Notes: generated by a model from the sequence alone, not told the origin. A stretch of DNA of 64,000 bases from Incurvaria masculella (GCA_946894095.1 OX335657.1:10912001-10976000), one strand, 5' to 3'; counted from the stretch's first letter, positions 47,066-60,824 are shown. Program-made: numbers and translations.

Positions 47066-47645
47066 GAAAAACCGGCCAAGTGGGAGTCGGCCTTGCAACC
47101 GAAGAGTTCCTTACCATCGTATAATATTTAACTCAAACAATCTCGTTTTTCTATGGGGGGCCCCATAATTTTTAGGTTTCCGTACCCAAAGGGTGCCAAA
47201 GGAACCCTATTACTATGCCTCCGCTGTCTGTCCGTCCATCCGTCCGTCCGTCCGTCCGTCCTTCCGTCCGACCGTCCGTTCGTCTGTCACAGGGCTGTAT
47301 CTCAGTAACCGTAACAGATAGGCAGCTGAAATTTTCACAGAGTGTATATTTATTTTGCCGCTATAACAACAAATAGGTGAAATTGAAAAATAATTAAAAG
47401 TAAAGGGGGCCCCATACAGAAACCGTGATTTTTTTGTGTTAAATCTTTTACGATGGTACGGAACTCTTCGTGTGCGAGTCCGACTCGCACTTGGCTGGTT
47501 TTTTTATTTGACCTATTTGGTTGTTAAAGCGGCAAACTATTACATACTACATATTACGGTACATGAGATACAGCCCTGTGACAGACGGACCGATAGCGGA
47601 GGCTCAGTAGTAGGGTTGTCACACTTTGGGTACGGATCCCTAAAA
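47066..47645 (+). mobile_element. CCGGCCAAGTGCG/ACGG-tract element interrupted by an inverted copy of itself
   Basis: The outer copy is 47066-47172 plus 47505-47645; the two parts join at an A/T run. The inner copy is listed separately. Confidence 0.88.
47173..47504 (-). mobile_element. Inner inverted CCGGCCAAGTGCG/ACGG-tract element
   Basis: Full-length copy on the opposite strand to the outer one, with CCGT tract at about 47230-47282 and T-runs at both junctions. Confidence 0.9.
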
Positions 47646-47834
47646 AATATATGCCATGCATAAACCAATTATGTATATAATTTCACAGGTATTCGTGAAT
47701 TTCGACGAAAAACCCACGATCTTGGTTTCGACCAGTTTCTTGTTCACTGCGTGAATCGTTCCGAAAATTACCCAATCAGATCTAGACGTGAATGAGGGTC
47801 ACTTTGCAAATATTTTTTTATATATGGCTAATAC

Positions 47835-48212
47835 ACCATTTTTTTTACAGATGGCTAATACCACACGTGCCGTCAAGATATTGGCCCAAAACACCGAATT
47901 CCCGAAGGAATTAGGTGCAATGCCAGGAACTTCCTTTTATGAGCACGGCCACATTTAACTGGAAGGAAAACCAGGACCTTTTCTCATTGCCGCTTCGAGC
48001 ATATTTTCATCCAATGCAATGGTACCAACCTAGGCGGGGTTAACCCTACCACCTAGTAGGGGAAGGGTACCTAGAGTTTTACATAGCATCCGAACCACGA
48101 AGCAGCGATCGATTCGTGGAGAAATGCACTTATCCAACTAAGAAAGAGGAAGAAAGTGGGGCATGAACGGGGCGGGGATTTGAACCCAGACCTCTGGTAT
48201 GCAAGGCCCTGC
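47835..48212 (-). mobile_element. tRNA-headed SINE, full length
   Basis: The inverted copy has a clear B box on the minus strand (GGTCTGGGTTCAAATCCCCG) and a complete body. Confidence 0.88.
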
Positions 48213-48215
48213 TCC

Positions 48216-50251
48216 AAACATGGAGATTACCTATCTGTTAGATCGCCAACGGACTATATGCACCGCGAATGACCGCGACGCAACAGACCAGCGGCGGCGG
48301 CGCTCTTTGCCGCGGCACATCAAAGCGACCGCGCCGCTGTCAGCAAACAGTGGACACAAACACGGGACAGCCTGTTCTAGCACCGGCTGTCACGGACACC
48401 TTGTACTGTTTCCACCGCACGCAACTATAGCTCAAGTGTTCGAGCTGAAGTGTAAGCAACAAGCAGCGTATTGTTTAATATAAACGATTAACAGTGCTGA
48501 CGTTGGAACAACATAAGTGATACTTAACCGACTGCATACACACGTTCAACTTATTTAATACGTATATTGAGTGTCAGAGTAAAACGGCACTCTCGGCTTA
48601 GCCATTTCAGACGATTCGAAATGCTAATCTTCAACGAAATCCAAGTAAAGAAATCAAAAAAATAAAATTATGAATTGCAATAATGTCGTGTTTGGCGGAC
48701 ATCAACACTGTTAGGGTTGAGTGCATCACCCTCGACGCCACATTGACATTTGCAAGGAAAACGTATGTGGGTCAAAGTCCAGTGTGTGGCTTCTAAGGTG
48801 ATATACCTACTTATATCAGCTATAAGCATGTAATACTAATAATTCAAATATGTTCGGAATCCATACAGGGTGTATCGCTTCTAAATGAGTCTTGAGGCAA
48901 ATACAAAAGATAAACGTAGATGCCATTTTGGGATACGAAAAAAGGTTTTTTTTACATCACTGTTCTATGCAATGTTACAAGTACATATACGTAAATAACT
49001 GTAACTCACAGTGTGCAAGATCTTTAAAATGTATGTTAATAATCAATACATAGCTTACATAAAATATTATTTACTGTACCGAAAAAGACCGTTTTCATTC
49101 ATTGGTTTTGAAAAAGGACTAACTTGTGGGACTTTATACGTTATTGAAGCGATATGTACTTATGTAAACTAAGACATTCAAATTATTAAATTTTTATTTG
49201 CCTAATACTTACTTGGGATAAACTTCTGCTTTACAATAGTGATCCGTAAGCAAATAATAATAAAATGTCACCTAGAGTGGATCTAAGATAACTTATCCAT
49301 ATCTAATTACACGAAGAGCGTAAATTTAATTAAAATGTAATTTTAATGAAGAGATTACGAATAGAGAGAAAGAGAGATAAAGAAACAGTTTGTTTACTAA
49401 CAGATCTGAATGTAGAGTTTCAATGTTAATACCTAATTATAAAAAACTAAGCTTAGACATGAAGAAACCGACAAAAAAAATCCAGAAAACCTGATCTACA
49501 AAGGATTAAAATGATTTTAACTTAACGTAATTAAAGTAAATGTCTCACAAGTTTAAAAAAATATGTGGTTACAATAATCCATGATAAAGTGAAAACAAAT
49601 GTGACAGGATTTGTTAAACAGAATCATTATAATCAAACATTTATCCCAATATGAGCATTGATTACGTTACTGATACTCAGAAACTTTAAATCATGAAACG
49701 ATGTAATATCATCTCAGGAAATTGATTTTAATATTACCACTCTAGAAAAATGGCGAGATAGTTTGTATGCATTTTATAAAATATTGGATTCGATTATATG
49801 TATGGATTGATATATGGATCTGTTGTAATAAAGAACGTTGTTAAAAAGTTATTTAGATGAGCAAACTTGAGCTAAACCAATTTTATATATTTTACGAAAA
49901 TAGGAAACCACCAATTTTTACTTATGTCGGAAAATACAAATTGAGTTGACATATTTTATAAGAATTCCGCTGTTCACACAACAAACAGATACGGAATTAA
50001 ATGTAAGCAAGAGCTCCTCATCATAAAGATAACTAAATGAATGCAGATTTGGTTTAATAAAATCTAGTACCGTGTGTTTGATCTGCAAAGAAAACTCGTG
50101 AAAAAGATAATTGTGATTTAAAATTGAATACGTTGGTAGAAACAAACTATTTCAAAAATTCTAATTCATGGCGAAACTGTTGGGGTCATGCATATAAATT
50201 ATTAATTATGATCTTACCTAAACATTGAAATTAGTCAGTTTGGTATGCCAA
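48216..50251. other. Mostly AT-rich, nothing recognised
   Basis: The first 250 bases (48230-48480) are GC-rich with a 94-codon motif-free frame; the rest is AT-rich. Confidence 0.5.
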
Positions 50252-50461
50252 CAGCAGGCCTATTCTAGTAATTCCATGCTGCAAATGATGAAATCATTTG
50301 CAGAAAAAGGATTTTTCAGCGGGTGTCAAAGCTATTTTCTCGGCGGAAAATTTCGGGAGCAAGGCAATTTCAATGATTCAAGATTTTGACAACCATTATA
50401 TAAGCTGTTTTCTCGACCGAAAACATTTCTGATTCCTAAGCATCCCAGAATAGGCCTGCTG
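50252..50461 (-). mobile_element. MITE family C, full length
   Basis: Ends CAGCAGGCCTATTCT and AGAATAGGCCTGCTG are perfect inverted repeats. The inside matches the other two copies weakly. Confidence 0.7.
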
Positions 50462-50618
50462 ATCTTTCAAAATGAAACGAATACGAAGACAAAACTGTTT
50501 GAAGTTACCTACCCGATTTTATCTCAAGGAAATCACGCTCCATCCGTGCATCCTCAATTTAGATATTCCTGTGTATTTGTTCGAAGGTTATTCTTCTGTT
50601 TGCTAATGCAAGTAAAGT

Positions 50619-51038
50619 ATGAAAATCCTTAACGCCTATCTCTGTCGTAAACCGGCTTCCATTGAAGCGGCGAGCTCAAAGCAAACGGTGGCAGGGGCCA
50701 GCTCTCTTCTTCAGTCAAAACCTTTTGTTTCTTCCGTTGCGAGAAGGGCTTTTATGACCTCTGCCATTGTCTTCACTTCGCATCACTCTTTGTCGGTGTG
50801 TTTAAAACGCCTTCAAAAACTAGGTCAGTCGGCCGGCATTGGAGCAGGTAAGCCTTGGCAACTTTTTAAATATGTTTGCCATATCAACAGTGATTGTTCC
50901 TTTTTGAGGGCTGGCGTAAGTATTTTCCATGACATATTGAAAGCGTTTTTTATCAGATATCATACAAAATCAAGTAATAATAATGTAATGCTAGTTGAAG
51001 CTAAGATGAAAAGGGCTAATGACGGTTTTTTAGAGTAG
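50619..51038 (+). CDS. Unrecognised 139-codon ORF
   Basis: This open frame is longer than expected by chance in AT-rich DNA. No signal peptide, repeat or known motif is seen. A donor-like GGTAAGCC lies inside it near 50847, so part may be an exon. The reverse strand gives no recognisable protein. It lies just after a MITE copy (50252-50461). Chance is a real alternative. Confidence 0.2.
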   Translation: MKILNAYLCRKPASIEAASSKQTVAGASSLLQSKPFVSSVARRAFMTSAIVFTSHHSLSVCLKRLQKLGQSAGIGAGKPWQLFKYVCHINSDCSFLRAGVSIFHDILKAFFIRYHTKSSNNNVMLVEAKMKRANDGFLE

Positions 51039-51829
51039 GAGAATATTAATTTGAAGATTTGACGAATATTCGAATTATCAAGATACATTTAATATTATTA
51101 AACCTATTTCACAGCCTCAACGGTTCGTAGGCCAACACGCGTACATGACATTTTCGTAGATAGCACACACATATTCGCGAATCATGTAGTTTCAGACCAA
51201 TGTACATTACATTTCAGAGAACTGTAAAATACCAAAATATACATACCATTAACATCATTATCACTGGCATTTGTTTTCCAGATTTCTCAGATTAAACAGA
51301 TAAACTTTCGTATATACCAGGAAAAACCTTCAACGCAAAACCAAAGACCTACTAATGCTTAATACTGCGGCTAACCTAGATGTGGGAAATCTGCGATGAC
51401 TGTGCAATCTTGACATTTCCCAACGTAGTGTAGGCAACACTGCAGGGATTTGTAGCAGTAACATTATATGAGCGTTAGCAAGGATTTTTACAGTAAATAT
51501 TTGCTTTTGTATAATTTAAAAAATCATCGTTACTTAACATAATGTCAAGTGACAAGACTCACGGGCAGCGAGGATGGAAGGACGCGAGTAGCAACCAACT
51601 CCTTTGGACAGGAACGGCGCTGCGGCGGCGTAGGAACTTTATCAAACAATGGCAGAGTTCGCTTCACCTCCATGTTCATACGCTCATAATAATAATAAGG
51701 TCTACGGTCAGCTGTCAAATGTGACGGATGTCGAAAATTTTCGCAAAATGAAAATTATTTCATTGCTTAATAATTTCATTTCTTCTGAAGGTTTTCGACA
51801 AAAATCACATGTAACAGCTCTTACTGGAT

Positions 51830-52225
51830 CTCGCGGCCATAGATCTACACCACTACCGCGCCACCCAAGACCTTGGCTCCCTGCAAAGGGGAACAGCAGA
51901 CACGGCCCCGCTACCACCTGATGCGGGGCCCCCCACTTCTCCGGCGTGCTTGAGGTCGGCGGACTGTCTGCACATGACCTCCGCCGCCAGAGGACGGAGG
52001 CGCTTCATCAGGCGCCGCGCGCATGGTGATCTATACGCGCCGGCGCGCCCAGCAGTCCGGCGGATGCGGAGCTCTCCGAGATGGGGGTGGTGGAGGCCCG
52101 CGTGTTAAGGCCACCACCACCTATCGTTCGAAGCCTGGCTCACGTCGTCCCGGAGAGCGCCGCCACCACGGCCTGCGCCCACCGCGCGCTTGGAGGAGGC
52201 CCCCTCTCGCCGCCGCCGGTGTATT
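51830..52225. other. Isolated GC-rich block
   Basis: Markedly GC-rich, with overlapping short open frames on both strands and no recognisable protein. It could be coding remains of a retroelement or a CpG island. It is directly followed by the AT-rich tail at 52230-52888. Confidence 0.4.
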
Positions 52226-52229
52226 CTCC

Positions 52230-52888
52230 ATTTGTTTAAATTGTTTTTATGTATTTTTAACGTTTTGTTTTATAAATATGCAAGAATAATGTAGAAAACT
52301 GTGTAATTGAATATATATCTGTATAATAATAAATAATTGTTTATTTAGGTGCATAGTCCTCCTATTTTACACTTTTATAAAATCACTTTCGAAGTTCAAT
52401 CTAATTTTCAATAATAACTTCCATGAGTTCGTATTATAGAATCTAAAATAGATAATCCTAAAGCTTCTTCCACATACATAAAAAACTGAAAAAAAAACGA
52501 TTAGATTTTTCGATTTATGACGAATAATAATAAGTAATCGGTCTAATGAAAAAAATTACACAGCATAATTTTTTTATAATATTTAGTTACAGCTTTTTAG
52601 TTTTATTTAACGCCAGTAACATGACTTAATTAACCTTTCATATAATTAATAATATTTTATAACTAGCGCATAATCTGAGGTTTTTCCGGTTCTTGGAATG
52701 ATTTTAATTTAAATGTTTAATGCATAATGTTAATTTTTATATCGAATTTCTTACTGTGCCTTAATGAAAATTTATTTAATAATTTGTCGAATTATATACT
52801 TACCTGTGTATAAACCTTGACGATGTGATAGAAGTGTACAAAACTAAAGATCACAAATAAACTATTTGAATCTTTGAATCTTTGAATC
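52230..52888 (+). mobile_element. Possible 3' end of a non-LTR element ending in (TTTGAATC)3
   Basis: AT-rich sequence ends with AATAAACTA and then three TTTGAATC units (52865-52888). Such short 3' tandem tails are usual for Jockey/CR1-type elements. No RT frame is seen upstream, so this may be a tail-only insertion. Confidence 0.4.
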
Positions 52889-53495
52889 TTCTTAACAATA
52901 CATTTTGACAGAATGATGATAACATACGCAGTACCTACGCAGAGTTGTTCAATTTCGCAGAGCAAATATTTGAGCTTGTATATTTTGAAAAATCATCATT
53001 ACTGACGGATTTCTATAGGTGTATGAGAATGTATGCGTGATTAGAACAAAGGTTCGATGTTAAGGTTTTATGCTTGTTTTTGGTTATTGGATTATATTAT
53101 GTTTGCCACGCTACATACCCCACAGATAAGCAAATATTAATACTATAATCAGGACAATATATTGAATCTAAAAAAAAACACCGAGACATTACATCTTTCA
53201 AAACTACGGCGACAGGTTGTCCGAGATGGCCAGCCTGACAGAGAACTACGTCTACATGTTTTTGTTTTTTGATACATTAACTTTGATGATGTGCGCCTCT
53301 AAAATTGTTTAAACCAATATCACGGATATCAGGGATAAAATTTAAGTTATGAAAAAAAAAAACTTGTGGCAAGATAATGTGGCATCTAGCGCACTACATG
53401 GCGATTTAGAAAATATTTTGAGCAAGTAAATACATTTCAGTATATTTTCTATGAAACAATTTTGTTCTCATCCTTCCGTTGACTCTGTCTGTCTA

Positions 53496-53640
53496 TGTGG
53501 AATCTGACTTGGCAAACGCATTTCGGGAACACATTCGCGCGCGGTCGCTATATTTGGACTGTATCTTCCAATACGATTATATGGCCACTTTAGCCGTACG
53601 GTGGAGTCGCGATAACGACCACATGCCACTTCTCCATTTC
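53496..53640 (+). repeat. Dispersed repeat family E, copy 1
   Basis: CTGACTTGGCAAACGCATTT, GCGCGCGGTCG and GGTGGAGTCGCGATAACGAC match 57137-57325 in reverse complement. Confidence 0.65.
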
Positions 53641-53644
53641 TCTC

Positions 53645-53850
53645 TTCTATGGCTCAACCTTACCACCTAGTAGGGGAAGGGGAACTAACAGTTTTTCATG
53701 GTTTCCGAACCTTGGAACAGCTTTCATTGCACAAAAATGCACGTATGCAACTCAGAAAGAGAAAGAGAGTGGTGAACGAGGCGGGGATTTGAGCTCACGA
53801 CCTCTGGTATAGAAGGCAAGTCCACCGCCCTTGAGCTACGAGCCGCTCGA
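53645..53850 (-). mobile_element. SINE head without its tail
   Basis: Minus-strand tRNA-like head (AGGTCGTGAGCTCAAATCCC) and proximal body. The body stops at CCACCTAGTAGGG and the 3' half is missing. Confidence 0.75.
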
Positions 53851-54293
53851 CGATCTTTCAAGGTCAGGGTGACCCTTTCTCATGGAATGTAAACACTTAA
53901 TAGGCGAGAAATGTAAACGAAATTGAAAAATTCAAATTGTCCGGGTTGGCGAACGCAACTGCTCAATAAGACCGTTTTACAACTGCAGTTTTGCGTTATT
54001 CAAAGATCTGATAAAACCAGAGATGATACAAGAGCGTCGCAATCGCGAGCGCGGTAGGTACCGCCGGGGCATATACCTTCGCAGGTAGCCGGGAGTGGCG
54101 ATAACATGAAAGGCGCCGCCGCACTAGCGATAGCGCAGGACGAATGGGCAGCAGTAGCCACAATAAATGGCAATATTTTTATTGCCCGCTTTGATGTCGC
54201 CGCGCGATAGCGTGGCCTTATCGCGCGAGCAATGCGTGGAGTAGGTGTCATGCGATGTCTGACGCTTCAGCTGTGTCGTATCAAGTTTGTCTC

Positions 54294-54372
54294 AGTCTAA
54301 CGATAATGAAATTTGAATCCATCTGTTATCGTCTTAGTCTAACGATAATGAAATTTGAATCCATCTGTTATC
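54294..54372 (+). repeat. 42-bp tandem duplication
   Basis: AGTCTAACGATAATGAAATT to CATCTGTTATC occurs twice, at an offset of 42 bases, identical over 37 bases. Confidence 0.9.
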
Positions 54373-54879
54373 ATAACATGCACAGCATAAGTGCATGTTC
54401 ATGACAAATTAAAACTCAAATGCATGTACCTACTTTCCTTCAAACTTCATTTATATGTGTTTGGAAATTTACGGCTTTTCACGCGGCGGGAGGAGACATC
54501 CTCCGACGTTTCGTTATATGGCCTAGGGGGATACATCATAAAGTCCAAAGTCCAAACCAAGTCCAATACCGTCCAAATACGGATATTTTTAATTAGGTCA
54601 GGTTAAATTATATGCATTTTATAATAAACAAGAATGTACATATGTACGAATGTACGTATGTACATACTTTTGGATGTTCTGAATTTTGGACCCTATGCTT
54701 TTTGGACTTTATGAAGGCGACCCCGGCATACATATTTCCTTTCATTTATTTATCATTTTCTGAAAAATATTAAACGATATATTCACCTATTTGTTTCATA
54801 TGTATTTATACCAAATAATTAAATATCGGAGCGAGCAGGGGTTTTATTTAATTGGTCAGTCATGAATTAACTAGCAGCC

Positions 54880-55630
54880 CGTCCCGGCTTTGCACGGGAA
54901 TAATATAATTTAAAAAAATATTATTTCGACAAATAAACCCTTTTTACGTAGAGTTCCTAAAAAAAGAGCATATACCTACTTTTAAATATTTAAAATAAAA
55001 AAAACCTAGAAATAATTTCAGCGGGAATGAGCCGCGCGGCTAGTTTATTTAGTGGCCTTGACTCCCCTACCGTAACCCTGAGTGACGCCTACAAACTCTA
55101 AAACGCATAGCTAGCCGAGCGGGGTTTTTTCTAATTGTATTAAACTCGTGATATCTTTCGAATGGAATGTCCGAATCGAATAATTCAAAAAATAAACTTA
55201 AATAATAATTTATTTATTTTGATGAGTATTAATACCTAGGTACAAATAAAGAGCCTTTTGTAGCGGCGGTATTTAAATTTTTATTTTAAAATAAATGCAC
55301 ACTTATTTTGACATAACTATAATAGTTAGATGTATGCTGTCGCGACATTTTTTAGAGATAATAATGTGTTCTATATAATTGTACTACTACTTTTTGTTCT
55401 TTCGTGAATAGTTTTCGCAGCGCACGCGATGTAAGGAACATCCTTGGTAATTTTTTTGCACCTTGGGTTACGTTATCAGAATTTTGGTAAGGATCCCTAA
55501 TTTTTTTAAGATAAAACATAGCCTATGTCCCTCGGATAGACTGTAGCTTTCCAACGGTGTAATAATTTTTCAAATCCGTTCAGTAGTTTTAGAGCCTATT
55601 CGGTTCAAATACACAAACAATCAAACCTAG
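54880..55630 (+). repeat. Dispersed repeat of unknown class (F)
   Basis: Begins near CCCGTCCCGGCTTTGCACGG and ends AATCCGTTCAGTAGTTTTAG then CAAACAATCAAA, sequences I know as repeated across insect genomes. No inverted ends or ORF are seen. Confidence 0.45.
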
Positions 55631-56119
55631 ATGAAAACAATATTTGCCGGCAGGTCGAAGGTATGGGATTATTTGACTTTCATGGAAGAAATATTTGGTC
55701 AGACAAAATATAGGTAATAAAGATATTTAGATCACTAATTAGTTACCATCGTGGTGCACATGACCGAGTCATTGACTAAACAGGATATATCATCTATCGA
55801 TAAGTCTTATTCACTCAATAAGTATGATACAGTCACAGATTCAGTCTTATGAGTTGCCAATTTCCTCAACAAATGATATCAATTATTGATCTTTCTGGTA
55901 ACTCCAAGAATAAAGTTCATCCTTATATGGGTTTTTAACTGCGCCTACTAAAAAGTACATCGAATGAAACACTATTCTCTACAGCTCTCATTTCTGTTTT
56001 CAGGAGCGGAATCGCAGCCTTGTTGTTAGATCAATACAATAAGATACAGCGCTTCTATGTTATAGATTTTCCTAAGAGTTTGGAAAATGGCTTTTTTTTA
56101 TTGTCACCCGAAAAAAGTA
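55631..56119. other. Nothing recognised
   Basis: AT-rich filler between repeats. Confidence 0.55.
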
Positions 56120-56430
56120 GTAGCATGTAGCTCAGGGGTGGGGACAATTCTTTCATCCGAGAGGCCTAGAGTTCAGGGTGTACATTACCGAGTTGGTGAG
56201 GGAATTGTTCCCTCCATGTATCGGAATGCATGTAAAACTCTACTTCTAGGCTCATTCATAGGTTCATTGGACCCGGCTTGGTGCCATCGTATTGAGTAAA
56301 ATCGGCAATGAAACAATCAATGATGCTCCAATTAATCAAGCTCCTACGGGAATTCGGTGTGTTGGTCTAATAACACGGAATCTATACGTGGCTAGAGCCA
56401 CCCATGTCCAGTTTCATAGAAAACAACTAG
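56120..56430 (+). mobile_element. tRNA-headed SINE, diverged and shortened
   Basis: The head reads GTAGCTCAGGGGTGGGGAC and GGCCTAGAGTTCAGG (A- and B-box-like). The body (GGTGCCATCGTATTGAGTAA) and tail (CCATGTCCAGTTTCATAG) carry deletions. Confidence 0.75.
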
Positions 56431-56710
56431 ACTTGTTTAAAAAATACATCTGAAAACATTTTCTATACTCTCTATTCTATTCTCGTCTCTACACGAAGGA
56501 ACAAATCTTTCCAAGCTCTTTACGTGTATTTCAATCAATACAATAATTGTATTGGTTATAAATCGTGTATAAATCATGTGCATTTATGAAGGACGAGGTA
56601 TAGATAGGTTTAGGATATGCACTTATATACTACTTATAAAAAATCCTCCTTTTTAACCAACTTCAAAGAAAAGGACGAGGTTCTCAATTCGTCGGAATCT
56701 TTTTTTTTTA

Positions 56711-57136
56711 TTCGTAGGAATGCACTTGCAACGAAATAATGTGCCAATAATTTAAATAATTCTTGATTTCTCGTTCTTCCTCACCGCGAACAGCATAAAT
56801 GTAACATTTACACAGAACGCAACCTAGCGCGAGCATTTCCATAGTTTTTCACACTGCAGCATTTATCGCGCAACACCGGGCAACAGATGTCGCATTCGGC
56901 GCGCGCCCGTCGCGGACTTGTGTAAACAGTGTCTAATGGAAAAGCCGTGTCGCGCGGCCTTCGGGCCCGCGGGCGCCTCCGACAGCCATCCGATAAGGAA
57001 CGTCCAGTGTAATTGGCAACTAAGGCTTAGAGTGTCCGATATGCGGAAATCGTTCCTGGCACTTGACGCATTCTCGGCGCGACGTTGACTAAAGCTGGCT
57101 TTTTATTCGACATTGTTGCATGCTGCGATTGGTTGC
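56711..57136. other. Unique block with GC-rich core
   Basis: CpG-rich 56870-57005, not matched elsewhere in the window; possible regulatory DNA. Confidence 0.3.
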
Positions 57137-57325
57137 ACACACCGAAGAGAAAGAGAAGGAGAAGTGACATGTGGTCGTCATCGCAACTCCGCCGTATGGT
57201 AAAAGTGACCATATAATTGTATGGAAATCCGGAGGTGCGTCGTTAGCCACACCGTCCACAACATAACCACCGAACCGCGCGCATGCACGTTCTAAAAATA
57301 CGTTCGGCAAGTCAGTTCCTCTCTC
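57137..57325 (-). repeat. Dispersed repeat family E, copy 2
   Basis: Contains the same order of motifs as 53496-53640 on the minus strand. Confidence 0.65.
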
Positions 57326-58189
57326 TCCAATACGTCTGTGACTATGTTTGTGTGTGGCATGTATGTTTAAAAATGAGTTGGTGGTTTTGAAAAAAATTAA
57401 GCAGCGGAGTTATGCCCCGCGCTAGATGACATATCTCCTTCCTTTTTCATCTGAGGTTACGATTATATAGGAAACGTGGGTACTCGAGGATGAATTCGTA
57501 GTGAGCGAATTCGTAAGCGAACTGACTGGCAAGCGTTGTAGTCAATGTATATAGGCTAGCTTAAGACAAAAAGGGGTCTCGATTTTTTTCATAATTTTTG
57601 TACTTCTCGCATCGGCCTATCCGATATCTGAATCTTACAGGTTTGAGCTCATTTTGAGCTCAGCCTTTCCACGAAACTTTTATCACACAATTTCATTTGA
57701 CAGATAGGTATAGAAACTTGCGTTGATGTATGGCAAATGAATGACATCGCTGCGGACTTCATCTACATGACTTCTTACTACATTTTAACGACCAAATATT
57801 AACAATATCGAATCCATTCTTCATGATACGTGTTTTATGTAATTAGTTAATGATTCATAAGAGGCTATTAATAACGTGATGCATTTATAAATTACTTACC
57901 TCATCTCATCAGCAACCTTTCGCCGCTAAATGGTGTTGCTATTAAAACAACAAAGTCACCGTGAAGCCCAAATCTACATGCTCTTAATTAAGATTTTATA
58001 ATGGCTTCCTTATAAGCGACCGTTTATTTATCTCTGATAAAATAGCAAGTGATTTGGCGGCGATGTTTGAATCGAAAGAAGTACATTTGTATGTGACACA
58101 GAGATACAAATAAACAAACGAGTCTATGGTATACTTTAGCCTGTGACTGTTATCATGTGTTTGATTGGGTAGACTGCAAATGTTAGCCT
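57326..58189. other. No gene identified
   Basis: GAATTTGTAAGCGA-like stretches at 57500-57545 resemble 28120-28180, so a further small repeat family may exist. Otherwise plain. Confidence 0.4.
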
Positions 58190-58545
58190 CGGTAGCTTAG
58201 TGTGCGACGCCCTGGCGAAGCACCTCTGACCGCGGTTAGGTTCTGAATGGGTGACCATTTTCAACCATTGAGGCTGGCCGTGGTTCGGATTCCACGTAAA
58301 ACTGTAGGTCTCCTTCCTTACTTACTAGGTGGTAGGGTTAATCCCGCCCGGGTTGGTGCCATCGCATTGAATGCACGATGGTCGAAGCGGCAATGAAAAT
58401 TGTCCGTGTTTTTCATCCAGTTCAATGTAGCCGAACAATATAAGTAAGGTCCTGGCATGGCATGTAGATCCTACGTGGTGTTTTAGGCTAATATCTTACG
58501 TTCAGTTTGCTATTAGCCATCCATGCCCAGTTACATAAAAAATCA
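58190..58545 (+). mobile_element. 5S rRNA-headed SINE, head more diverged
   Basis: The head holds TTCTGAATGGGTGACCATT, like 5S box C, and then CGTGGTTCGGATTCCACG and the shared body. It ends CCCAGTTACATAAAAAA. Confidence 0.82.
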
Positions 58546-60824
58546 TATGCCAAAGATTACCTAGTTAACGTTTGGACCATAAGTCTGTTAATAAATAACT
58601 AACACCCACTCGACTGTAAATGGAGATCAAAATTGTGTCATTCTACTGTATCCAGAACATCCAAATACACCTTCAAAAGCGTGGTCATTGAGCTACACAT
58701 GGTGTTATTTCTTGCACCGTATTATCCCATTCACACACGTTACTTGCATCGTTTGGAAAAAATATCCTTCACTTCCATCTGAGCGCCCTTCGCGACTCTG
58801 ATCGAGGCGAAAACGCAGGAACTTGCACGATAAAACGATTCCAGATTTACAACTTTACTCCGTACAGAATAAGGATAGGTTTACCGTGGAACATACGAAT
58901 GTGTTAGGGTGCGTTTCGGCCGGGATATAGTGGCAAATAAACAGCAGGACGTTAGACAAACAGGCGAAGCATGTCGCCGGACCACCCAAGGTGACGATTT
59001 TCGCTGGCTTAGGATAAAGACGGTCGTAAGGGCAGGGTTACACTAAATCATTAAGAGAGGAAAATAATCCGAATTCAGACCAATAAATACAGTACTTAAG
59101 GTGAAAGTTGCATAGTATTTTCACATCAAAAATGATCACAGCAAAAATCTATTAAAATGAGTACGACAATAATATATTTATGCTTATATAGTTGATCCTT
59201 TTATATTACAAAAATATTATGGATACCTGTTTAGTTTTCGTAAAAGCCAAATGTGCTTGTCACACTTTGCTTATGACTGGACCTTTTGATTTAAATAATA
59301 CAAATTCTATTGTCTATGGCAACATTCAAATTTTAAAATCAAACTGCCATTTTGACATTTGACCACTTTTTTCTTTGAGCTTCTTAGAAGCAGCATCTCT
59401 TGATTTTCTCGCTTTCGTTAGTTTTCGACAATTGCTAAAATACAGTGCCTTCGCTACTATTACTTAGCCCTGGTTAGCCTCGCGAAGTGCAGCAGCTAAG
59501 ATAATCCTCGGCGGGATCCCTAACTGGCGGAGAGTTGCGGCGTTGCACCTCAACGGCGCCAGTGTAAGGTAACTCCGAGCCCCCACATAGGTACTGTCCG
59601 CACTAATTAATTATTCGTCGCCTTTTTCGTCATTATAAATCCTTTTTCTTCGTTTAACCTATACAGTCCACCCTTCTCGTTTTATCACAATACCTCTTTA
59701 CATGATGGCATAATAATGTAAAAAAAAACCTTGAATTTATACTATCATGTAAACCATATTCATGTCGTTAGACGGGAAGAACTTGTCTGCAATTCTTATT
59801 GTAGACTTGTCTTTTTATTTCCAGTGTAACAACTTAAAAATGGTTGGCTTTACATTAACGATACAAGTAAATTAAAAAATATTCACCTACAGACATATTT
59901 TTCATTATTTAAGGGAGTTCCGAACCTTTAAGTAATCTCGAACAATAAACATAAAGTGAAGTGAAGTTTGAGGCACTAAAAGCAATAAAACCTAAATTCT
60001 GTAAATATTTTTGTGGCAACAACTTTACGTTACTACATAAAATTACACTTTTCTATTGTTCTAGATACTTTGTATGGATTCGACATCTTGGACTTTAATA
60101 AAACATTGCATTTAAGTCAATTAAAAATCAGAAACGAAAAATGTGAAATCACCTAACAGGTGTCTCCGAAAGGCATGTTTTTAGTCATTTGAAATCTTTT
60201 ATCGTTTTCTAAAAATTTAAAACACCTTAAGAGGGTCCTTACAGAAACGGTAAGAAAACATATTTATTTTCATGTTTGCAGTAATGTAGCCGTTTTAGTG
60301 ACATAACTTTTGAAACCATTTTTATCTTAATAATTGAGGACGCTTTCCCCCCGTCTCACTATTTTTTTAAAAAGAGTACCCTACAATATAATTTTCAATG
60401 CTAAGAATCACCTAATTCCGCTGTTCCGGTCACAATTTTCCAATGTGACCCCCACTGCGCTCTCAGCTCGCCTCGACAACTCACAACGGCGTTATCTGCT
60501 GAGCGATAAAACAGCGACAATAATGCGATAATTTTACGACACCGAGGCGATCTTTGTCGACGCAAACTGGCGGGCTGCAAGTCCGATATCGCTTCGCTCT
60601 TGAGCCGAAACGACCCTCGTCGACAGCTTGTTTCTGTTGAACACTTGGAAATTCAAACACATGACACTTAGCTATACATACTTCAAGTAGCATACAATAT
60701 AAAAGACCTTACGCTCCTTATGTGTTTGCCTGTCCACCACACACCTACTGTTTTAAACATTATAGTAAACTACATTGGCTTATATTAATATTTTGAATGA
60801 AATGCAAATTTACATCGTGCTCAT
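58546..60824. other. No gene identified
   Basis: Unique, mostly AT-rich. A GC-balanced segment lies at 59460-59580. No coding signal. Confidence 0.5.
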
